Of a DNA stretch of 12,694 nt, positions 7,382-12,694 are shown piece after piece (positions within the stretch are counted from its first letter, which is position 1; every line of letters begins with the position of its first letter). This DNA is from Deltaproteobacteria bacterium UBA5329 (GTDB taxonomy: Bacteria > Desulfobacterota > Syntrophorhabdia > Syntrophorhabdales > Syntrophorhabdaceae). The stretch lies in NCBI GenBank assembly GCA_002408185.1, contig DHQV01000023.1, positions 102,998-115,691 of the forward strand, given 5' to 3'. Below the pieces are notes generated by a model. It was not told the origin of the DNA. It made no database searches and was given only the letters and a program-made list of their open reading frames with translations. Both the position numbers and the translations under genes were made by a program.

Positions 7382-8869
7382 ATGAGCCTGAGGAACATTC
7401 GCCATCGAAACACTGTTGTGATAGTGATAACATTGATCGTTGCCGTGATTGTAACAGCTATACTCGTGAAAACGAAGGCGTGTGCAAGCCGCATCCAGGC
7501 GGACTCGGGAAAGATATTGCAGATACAGGACAAACCAACCGGTCCTGTCGACCTGTCGACCGCTATTATCAATGTTGCGAACCAGAATATCCCCGCGGTC
7601 GTATATATTCGGGTCATGCAGTCGAGGACAGTGGAAAACCCTTTTTTCCCTTTTCAGAACGATCCGTTCTTCCGCCGTTTCTTCGGTAACCGCGCGATGC
7701 CGCCGCGATTCAAGCAGGAGATAGCGGGAGTTGGCTCAGGGATGATAATAGACCGGAGCGGGAACATTCTCACGAACAATCATGTGACGGCGAACGCCAC
7801 AAAGATGACGGTCATCCTTTCGAATGGAAGCCGCCACGAAGCCCAGCTGGTAGGTTCTGACCCGAAGACCGACCTGGCGGTGATCAGGATCGCTCTGCCG
7901 CCGACACAGCTCCCCTATGTCGTGTTTGGTGACTCGGACAAAGTACAGGTCGGTGAATGGGTGGTCGCCATCGGGGCGCCGCAGGCTTTCGAAAAATCGG
8001 TGACCCAGGGCATCGTCAGCGGTATGCACCGGACGGGGATCAGCGAACCCACGGATTACCAAGATTTCCTTCAAACCGATGCGCCCATAAACCCCGGAAA
8101 TAGTGGAGGTCCCCTGCTCAACCTGTACGGACAGGTCATAGGCGTCAACGCGGCTATCGCCACCTCATCGGGAGGGTTCGAAGGGATCGGGTTTACAATC
8201 CCCAGTAATATTGCCGTTTATGTTGCGAAAGCACTTATTGAAAGCGGTAAGATAGAAAGGGGATGGCTCGGCGTAACCATTCGGGATATTCCGGCCGGTG
8301 AGGCATTACCGGCGGGTGCCAAGGGCACTCAAGGTTCCGTGATCGAAAATGTCGCAAAAGGCGGGCCTGCACAGAAGGCGGGCCTAACCAAAGGCGATGT
8401 CGTCGTGGCGTTTAACGGAAAGGATATAACGAACACGAACGATCTCAGGAATAAGGTATCGCAGACAACTCCCGGGACCGTCGTTACCCTCACGGTCCTT
8501 CGGAATGGAAAGCGTCAGGACCTGAAGGTGACGCTGGGAAGCGAGAGGGACGCAGCGCGGTCCATCACGGCATCTCTCGAGATAAGGCTCGGGGGACAGT
8601 TCAGGTCTCCAACCGATGCGGAGGTACAGAAATACGGCTTAACCTCCGGCATGGGTGTCATGATAACATCCATACAGCCCGGCGGGCCGCTGGGACATGC
8701 GGGATTTGAGGTCAATGACGGCATACTGGGTGTTAGTGGTCAGGCCGTCTACGGAGTTGAAAGTCTTGCTGCTCTCCTGGAATCAGTGAAACCGGGCCAA
8801 AAAATAGATGTGATCGTACTCGACCACCGCTCCGGAGGGACAGGGAAGATAATGATAGCTGTAAGGTAA
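7382..8869 (+). CDS. HtrA/DegP-type periplasmic serine endoprotease with two PDZ domains
   Basis: Degrades or refolds damaged envelope proteins in the periplasm. A 495-residue protein: signal or anchor helix at about 11-29; trypsin-like domain about 60-280 with the triad H134 (TNNHVT), D164 (KTDLAVIRI) and S241 (GNSGGPL); first PDZ domain about 283-385; second PDZ about 395-495. The segment ENPFFPF...FFRRFFGNR (85-104), rich in phenylalanine and proline, matches the LA loop that blocks the active site in resting DegP-type enzymes. Length and two-PDZ layout fit the Do family (DegP/DegQ/MucD); which one cannot be decided. The N-terminal helix has no clear signal peptidase I site, so it may stay membrane-anchored. 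A near-perfect ribosome site AGGAGGT (7369-7375) precedes the ATG. It lies 29 bp after the M16 gene and is probably the last gene of the ftsH operon. Confidence 0.94.
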   Translation: MSLRNIRHRNTVVIVITLIVAVIVTAILVKTKACASRIQADSGKILQIQDKPTGPVDLSTAIINVANQNIPAVVYIRVMQSRTVENPFFPFQNDPFFRRFFGNRAMPPRFKQEIAGVGSGMIIDRSGNILTNNHVTANATKMTVILSNGSRHEAQLVGSDPKTDLAVIRIALPPTQLPYVVFGDSDKVQVGEWVVAIGAPQAFEKSVTQGIVSGMHRTGISEPTDYQDFLQTDAPINPGNSGGPLLNLYGQVIGVNAAIATSSGGFEGIGFTIPSNIAVYVAKALIESGKIERGWLGVTIRDIPAGEALPAGAKGTQGSVIENVAKGGPAQKAGLTKGDVVVAFNGKDITNTNDLRNKVSQTTPGTVVTLTVLRNGKRQDLKVTLGSERDAARSITASLEIRLGGQFRSPTDAEVQKYGLTSGMGVMITSIQPGGPLGHAGFEVNDGILGVSGQAVYGVESLAALLESVKPGQKIDVIVLDHRSGGTGKIMIAVR

Positions 8870-8878
8870 TAATGAAGT

Positions 8879-9508
8879 TTACTTTTGTGGCGGGTTTTCT
8901 CTCGCGAGCTTCGTTATCACCTGTGCGATATCGTGGCACAAAGATCCTATCGCCCGGCTATGGGCGTCCACAAACGCCTCGTAGTCCTTCCCCTGCACGG
9001 GCTCCGTCAATCTAGATCGCCTCGTGGCCAGGACCTTATTCTCTGGACCGCCTGACACGGACCACCACGTTTCCAGTACGACCTCCTCGCCAAGTATTCC
9101 ATCCATCCGTATCACCGCGACGTCGAGGCGCCAGTCGTGGGGAATTGACGGTCTCCAAGGGTACACAGAGACCATTTTTGTGCAGACCAGACGTGAAAGG
9201 TTTTGCGCGAGCACCCTAGGAAATGTATCGGAGAGCGGTTCGGCCCAACGGTCAAGCTGGGCCAGGGTCAGCTCATTGCGGGTGGCCCGGGTAACGATCT
9301 GCGGCCTGTCCAAATATTCCGGTAGCCGTACAGGCCCGATCCCGAGGCTGATACATGGCTCCGAAGCCGGCGGCTCGAGGCCCGCCCCTTCAGATAAGGG
9401 GTTCAAAAGGTAAAACCTCGGGGGCTCGGAACTTGAACACCCGTTCAGCAACAACAACGTGGCGACCAAAGCGGCGCTAATAACGACCTTTCCACAGGGA
9501 ATTTTCAT
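8879..9508 (-). CDS. PqiC/YmbA-like outer-membrane lipoprotein (ABC_trans_aux, DUF330)
   Basis: A 209-residue lipoprotein. The N-terminus has a basic start, a hydrophobic run and the lipobox LNGC with C24 as the lipidated residue. Serine follows at +2, which by the Lol rule of model Proteobacteria favours the outer membrane. The mature part carries the PqiC-family blocks FYLLNPL (32-38) and IGPVRLPEYLDRPQIVTR (57-74), then NELTLAQLDRWAEPL. In E. coli PqiC forms an outer-membrane partner of the MCE protein PqiB. Here the gene follows mlaD with a 4-base ATGA overlap, so the two are translationally coupled and probably work together as the inner-to-outer membrane conduit. The ribosome site is GGGGGGAT. 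The stop lies 9 bp from the htrA stop on the other strand, with no terminator hairpin between them. Confidence 0.87.
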   Translation of the reverse strand: MKIPCGKVVISAALVATLLLLNGCSSSEPPRFYLLNPLSEGAGLEPPASEPCISLGIGPVRLPEYLDRPQIVTRATRNELTLAQLDRWAEPLSDTFPRVLAQNLSRLVCTKMVSVYPWRPSIPHDWRLDVAVIRMDGILGEEVVLETWWSVSGGPENKVLATRRSRLTEPVQGKDYEAFVDAHSRAIGSLCHDIAQVITKLARENPPQK

Positions 9509-10437
9509 TTCGATCCCCCCTTTATAGTTTTCTTTCCGAAGATAAGCGATTCGGGCTGTTCTTCGAGGGTCTCCGCAAGGAACCTCAGTGACCGCGAAGT
9601 CCTCTCGAGTTCAGTCAGCGTTTTATTCAGCCTGTAAACAACAGGAGAATCCTCTCCGGCCGTTTTCTCGATACTGCGGGCAACAAGCTGGACCTTCTGT
9701 AATGTTACCACAGCCTCATCGGAGGTTTTCGTGAGGCTCTTTACGAGAGGTCCGACCTGGTTTTCCACCGTGTGCGCCAGCGCCCTCGTCTCGTCAAAGG
9801 TCTGCGCGATGGAGGCTGCCATCCGGGCCGTCTCCGGCGAATTTACCAGCCTTTCGATCCCATCCAATGTTGACTGCATCTTTTGGGCTATCTGTTCAAT
9901 GGGGATTTGCTCCATTCTTCTGGTAAGCAACTGGAGTTGTGTGGGGATGGTAGGTATCTCCGGATACTTTGAAGGAACGTGGACGAACTTCGCCGGCTTT
10001 TCAGGATAAAAGTCGAGGGCTACCAGCAACTGGCCCGTTACGAAACTTTGCATTTCGAGCTGGGCCCTGAGCCCTTGCTTTATAAGCGCGTCCAAATACC
10101 CGTAGAGTACCTTTTTGCGGTCTCCTCTTTTGGGGCGAAACCCGTCTATCACTTGGACGTCGGCCTCACCGATCTCCACGTGGACGGGGATGAGGACCGA
10201 CAGGTCCTTCTGGTTGAAGAGCATGCCGACATCGGTCACGGTACCCACCCTGACCCCCCGGAAGACGACAGGTGATCCGACGGCGAGGCCCTTCACGGAA
10301 CCTTCAAAATACATCACAAATTTTGCTTTGTCCTGGAAGAACTTCCCCGATCCGAGTATGGCGACGGCCAGTACGACCAGGCCAACGGCAACCACTACGA
10401 AAAGCCCTATGACTGTTTTGTTTACCGGTTTGCTCAT
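9505..10437 (-). CDS. MlaD-family MCE-domain protein of a lipid ABC transporter
   Basis: The substrate-binding, periplasm-facing ring subunit of a Mla-type phospholipid transporter. It has 310 residues: one N-terminal membrane helix (about 9-30), a single MCE domain (about 37-144, with SPVVFRGVRVGTVTDV and the later EMQSFVTGQLLVALDF block), then a helical tail of roughly 160 residues with heptad-like hydrophobic spacing. It ends in LEEQPESLIFGKK. E. coli MlaD is about 183 residues and lacks such a tail; PqiB and LetB have several MCE domains. This one is therefore intermediate: one MCE ring plus a long helical extension that could form a tube or reach toward the PqiC-like lipoprotein. The ATG has a strong AGGAGAGGG ribosome site and lies 23 bp after mlaF. 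Its stop overlaps the lipoprotein start. Confidence 0.92.
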   Translation of the reverse strand: MSKPVNKTVIGLFVVVAVGLVVLAVAILGSGKFFQDKAKFVMYFEGSVKGLAVGSPVVFRGVRVGTVTDVGMLFNQKDLSVLIPVHVEIGEADVQVIDGFRPKRGDRKKVLYGYLDALIKQGLRAQLEMQSFVTGQLLVALDFYPEKPAKFVHVPSKYPEIPTIPTQLQLLTRRMEQIPIEQIAQKMQSTLDGIERLVNSPETARMAASIAQTFDETRALAHTVENQVGPLVKSLTKTSDEAVVTLQKVQLVARSIEKTAGEDSPVVYRLNKTLTELERTSRSLRFLAETLEEQPESLIFGKKTIKGGSK

Positions 10438-10460
10438 GAGTATTCCCTCTCCTGCCAGTT

Positions 10461-11237
10461 TTACAAGGCTTGCACACGGGCGCTTTCTTCGCCTCGGGTA
10501 AGGAAATTCCTGACTTTCGGGTCCGTCGACTCGATAAGTAACTTCCTGGGATCACCGCTTGCCGTCATGGTCCTGGTATCTACATCGAGATAGACCGAAT
10601 TATTCCCTATGGCGAAAATACTGGCAAGCTCGTGTGTAACGATAACGAACGTCGTTCCTAGGCTTTCCCGCAGTTCGAGGATAAGGTCGTCGAGGAGCCT
10701 GGCGCTCACCGGATCGAGGCCGGCGGAAGGCTCGTCGAAAAAAAGGATATCAGGGTCGAGGGCCATTGCCCGTGCGAGGCCCGCTCTTTTTTTCATGCCA
10801 CCGCTGATCTCTGAAGGATAGAATTTCTCGAATCCCGCAAGGCCCACGAGGGCAAGCTTCAAGGATACGATCTTCGTGATCTGTTTTTGGCCGAGGTTCG
10901 TATACTGTTCCAGGGGAAGAGCAACGTTCTCCGCCAGGGTCATGGAACTCCACAGAGCCCCGCTTTGGTACATTACGCCGAACCGCCTCATGATACGTTG
11001 CCGTTCCGCCAGGTCCGCTTCCCAGAAATTCACGTTGCCGTATATGACCTGCCCGCGCGATGGCTTTTTCAATCCGATTAGGATCTTCATCAATGTGCTC
11101 TTGCCGCAGCCGCTCCCGCCCATGACAATGAAAATGTCCCCTTTCCTGACCGTAAAGTTGAGGTCCTTCATGAGGATGAAATCGCCGTATCCCATGTCCA
11201 GTCCATTCACTACGATCTCAGGTGGTGCATCCGCCAT
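10461..11237 (-). CDS. MlaF-family ATPase of a lipid ABC transporter
   Basis: The cytosolic ATP-hydrolysing subunit that drives the MlaE permease. It has 258 residues and complete motifs: Walker A GGSGCGKST (40-48), Q-loop MYQSGALWSSMT (89-100), signature SGGMKKR (145-151), Walker B DILFFDEP (163-170), D-loop SAGLD (171-175) and switch histidine H202 (IVTHE). The sequence SGALWSSMTLAENVALPL and the SGGMKKRAGLARA form of the signature are characteristic of the MlaF/Ttg2A/Mkl branch, not of antibiotic or amino-acid importers. It lies 35 bp after the STAS-MlaE gene and 23 bp before mlaD. The start has GAGGA about ten bases upstream. Confidence 0.94.
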   Translation of the reverse strand: MADAPPEIVVNGLDMGYGDFILMKDLNFTVRKGDIFIVMGGSGCGKSTLMKILIGLKKPSRGQVIYGNVNFWEADLAERQRIMRRFGVMYQSGALWSSMTLAENVALPLEQYTNLGQKQITKIVSLKLALVGLAGFEKFYPSEISGGMKKRAGLARAMALDPDILFFDEPSAGLDPVSARLLDDLILELRESLGTTFVIVTHELASIFAIGNNSVYLDVDTRTMTASGDPRKLLIESTDPKVRNFLTRGEESARVQAL

Positions 11238-11272
11238 GTTTTTATGTCCTCTTCAGCAGTATCAACATCGTT

Positions 11273-12412
11273 TTAGATCCCAAGCACATTGCATACGACC
11301 GTAATGATCGCCGTCGCGACAATAATGCTGACGATACCGGTCACGACGGCCGAGGTCGTCGCCTGCCCGACGGCCGAGGCACTTCTTCCGCACTGTATCC
11401 CCCTGAGACATCCGGAAAGGGCAACGATCACCCCGAACACGGCACTATGGAAGAGACCTATCCATATATTGGTGAGAGTGAGGGCCGATCTTGTCTCGTT
11501 GAGGTAGACGATAGGGTTGAGGTCGAGCATGGTCACCCCGACGATCAACCCGCCGAGGATGCCCATTACATCTGCATAGACACACAGAACAGGCATCATA
11601 ATGATGAGGGCCAGCATCCGTGGCAATACCAGGAATTCCATGGGGGAGACACCGAGTGTTCTCAGTGCGTCGATCTCCTCGTTAACCTGCATGGTGCCCA
11701 GTTGTGCTGCGTAGGAAGCGCCCGTGCGGCCGGCCATGATGATCCCTGTCATGATGGCGCCCATGACCCGTACCATGGCAATTCCCACAAGGTCAGCCAC
11801 ATAGATCTGGGCCCCGAAGGTCTTGAGCTGGACCGCACCGACAAAAGCAAAGATGAGCCCAACAAGCACGCTGATAAGTGAAACGATGCCGAAGGCGCGG
11901 GATCCCGACTCCTCGAGAAATTGGAGCAGGTCCGTCCGGCGGAAGTTTGCACGCCCGGTAACAAATCGAGCGAAGGCCACGGAGGCATCGCCGAGGAAAT
12001 CGAGTATCTCGGCGGAGGAGGCCTTGAATTGCAGGACACGCTCCCCTATCCTCATCAGCAAAGGCTCCTTGCGCGATTCTTTTCTGGTGCCCTGCCTCTC
12101 CGGGATAGCCGAGGCCAGCCTTAAAAGACGTCGTGCCCCTTCTGGGAGACCGTCGGTCTCGAGGGAGATACCGAGCCGGGAACACTGTTTACTGACCTCC
12201 ATGAGGAAGGTGAGGAGGCTCGAGTCCCATCCGGAAAGCCTGGATGTGTCGAAGCGGACAGTGCGCGGAACGGTTCCGGGTACAAAGGCGCTAGTAACCT
12301 CACGATCGTCGGGCGGGCTGTCCGACGTGGTCCACGAACCGGCAAGGCGGATAATCAGCACATCTTCCACCAGACGGTCGACGGACACCCTGTTCACCTG
12401 TTCCGAGTTCAT
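11273..12412 (-). CDS. STAS-MlaE fusion: lipid ABC transporter permease with N-terminal STAS domain
   Basis: A 379-residue inner-membrane permease. Residues about 12-105 look like a STAS domain (the fold of MlaB and anti-anti-sigma factors), with the core FDTSRLSGWDSSLLTFL (54-70); D63-S64-S65 occupies the usual regulatory Asp/Ser position. After a basic linker (104-125), residues about 140-379 form the MlaE (permease) domain. Its signature is AGRTGASYAAQLGTMQVNEE (227-246) followed by ALRTLGVSPMEFLVLPR. In E. coli MlaB is a separate protein that binds MlaF and supports the complex; here that role would be built into the permease. This explains why no free mlaB lies in the operon. It is the first gene of the operon, with an AAGGA ribosome site 8 bases upstream and a promoter about 100 bp upstream. 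The fused form is known in other bacteria. Confidence 0.92.
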   Translation of the reverse strand: MNSEQVNRVSVDRLVEDVLIIRLAGSWTTSDSPPDDREVTSAFVPGTVPRTVRFDTSRLSGWDSSLLTFLMEVSKQCSRLGISLETDGLPEGARRLLRLASAIPERQGTRKESRKEPLLMRIGERVLQFKASSAEILDFLGDASVAFARFVTGRANFRRTDLLQFLEESGSRAFGIVSLISVLVGLIFAFVGAVQLKTFGAQIYVADLVGIAMVRVMGAIMTGIIMAGRTGASYAAQLGTMQVNEEIDALRTLGVSPMEFLVLPRMLALIIMMPVLCVYADVMGILGGLIVGVTMLDLNPIVYLNETRSALTLTNIWIGLFHSAVFGVIVALSGCLRGIQCGRSASAVGQATTSAVVTGIVSIIVATAIITVVCNVLGI

Positions 12413-12479
12413 TTAAATGTCCTTAGCATGGACGAATACGCTTAGATACGCCCTCAATGCCCTGCCGGGTTTGCAGATC

Positions 12480-12497
12480 CATGGTTTTTTAACCATG
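12480..12497. repeat. Perfect 7-bp-arm hairpin or dyad in the mla operon leader
   Basis: CATGGTT-TTTT-AACCATG has perfect arms and a 4-base loop. It lies between the predicted mla promoter and the STAS-MlaE start, within the first 35 or so bases of the transcript. The T-run is in the loop, not after the stem, so it is not a terminator. It may be an operator or a 5' stabilising hairpin. Confidence 0.45.
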
Positions 12498-12517
12498 CAA
12501 AAGGCAATCATATCGTA

Positions 12518-12545
12518 AGTATACAATAAGTATGGAGATTTTCAA
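12518..12545 (-). promoter_or_regulatory. Sigma70-type promoter for the mla operon
   Basis: On the minus strand TTGAAA (12545-12540) and TATACT (12523-12518) are separated by 16 bases; each is one base from consensus. Transcription would start near 12511, giving a leader of about 100 nt. The local sequence is distinctly AT-rich compared with the genes. The promoter lies downstream of the tRNA terminator, so the operon should be independent of the tRNA. Confidence 0.6.
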
Positions 12546-12605
12546 GTAAAATGACGATAATGACCGGAAAACGTTTAGCTTTCCTTAGATGAGATCACGG
12601 ATAAT

Positions 12606-12636
12606 AAAAAAGGGTTACTTTGTATTGTAACCCTTT
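12606..12636 (-). terminator. Rho-independent terminator after tRNA-fMet (potentially bidirectional)
   Basis: A perfect 10-bp stem (AAAGGGTTAC at 12609-12618, GTAACCCTTT at 12627-12636) has an 8-base loop. Read from the minus strand, the stem runs into six T residues (complement of 12611-12606), ending the tRNA transcript about 10 bases past the CCA end. On the plus strand the same stem is followed by G and eight T residues (12638-12645), so it could also stop transcription coming from the left. Confidence 0.88.
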
Positions 12637-12644
12637 GTTTTTTT

Positions 12645-12694
12645 TGGTTGCGGGGAAAGGATTTGAACCTTTGACCTTCGGGTTATGAGCCCGA
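12645..12694 (-). tRNA. Initiator tRNA-fMet (CAT anticodon), 3' 50 nt; gene runs off the right edge
   Basis: The complement gives, in order: anticodon arm TCGGG-CTCATAA-CCCGA with anticodon CAT; variable loop AGGTC; T-arm AAAGG-TTCAAAT-CCTTT (5 perfect pairs); 3' acceptor strand CCCCGCA; discriminator A; and an encoded CCA. The three G-C pairs next to the anticodon loop (GGG/CCC) mark an initiator tRNA. A at position 72 fits the C1-A72 mismatch of initiators, but the 5' strand, D-arm and position 1 are outside the window. A strong terminator follows immediately. Confidence 0.92.

Noticed and set aside
10461..12412. Toluene or drug efflux ABC transporter (old 'Ttg2/toluene tolerance' naming)
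   Set aside because: The MlaE/MlaF/MlaD/PqiC composition points to phospholipid transport; the solvent-tolerance name reflects indirect phenotypes.
1..12694. Mobile elements, CRISPR arrays, toxin-antitoxin or defence genes
   Set aside because: No transposase, integrase, regularly spaced repeats or defence-type domains are visible. All substantial coding regions are assigned to housekeeping or envelope families, and no gene-free stretch exceeds about 235 bases.

Overview
The window looks like ordinary chromosome from a diderm (outer-membrane) bacterium. It is moderately GC-rich by eye, with tightly packed operons and Shine-Dalgarno starts. The outer membrane is implied by a complete Mla/MCE-type lipid transport operon, a PqiC-like lipoprotein and an HtrA-type periplasmic protease. 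The STAS-MlaE fusion, the DUF330 lipoprotein at the end of the mla operon and the FtsH sequence style fit Desulfobacterota ('Deltaproteobacteria', for example Syntrophia- or Syntrophorhabdia-like groups). That placement is an inference from gene style, not from a search.

Layout, left to right. The left edge holds the first 132 codons of pgi (glucose-6-phosphate isomerase) on the minus strand. Its leader carries a near-consensus sigma70-type promoter and an 18-bp perfect dyad. Next, also on the minus strand, is a two-gene unit: a DedA/VTT-family membrane protein followed 8 bp later by an MFS_3-type major facilitator. Divergent from it, on the plus strand, is a three-protease operon: ftsH (AAA+ membrane metalloprotease), a fused double-domain M16 peptidase whose start overlaps the end of ftsH, and an HtrA/DegP-type serine protease with two PDZ domains. 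This operon converges, with only 9 bp between stop codons, on a minus-strand operon of STAS-MlaE permease, MlaF ATPase, MlaD (MCE) and a PqiC-like lipoprotein. The right edge holds the 3' part of an initiator tRNA-fMet gene on the minus strand. A strong hairpin terminator with T-runs on both sides separates it from the mla promoter.

The shared theme is envelope maintenance. The plus-strand operon covers protein quality control at the inner membrane (FtsH), and in the periplasm or at its membranes (M16, HtrA). The minus-strand mla operon covers phospholipid movement between the membranes. DedA proteins are also linked to membrane lipid translocation. No mobile element, CRISPR array, defence island or clearly undescribed system is visible. 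The most interesting points are the three-protease operon, the hybrid Mla/Pqi operon with a fused STAS regulator and no MlaC-like gene, and several intergenic dyads that could be regulatory.
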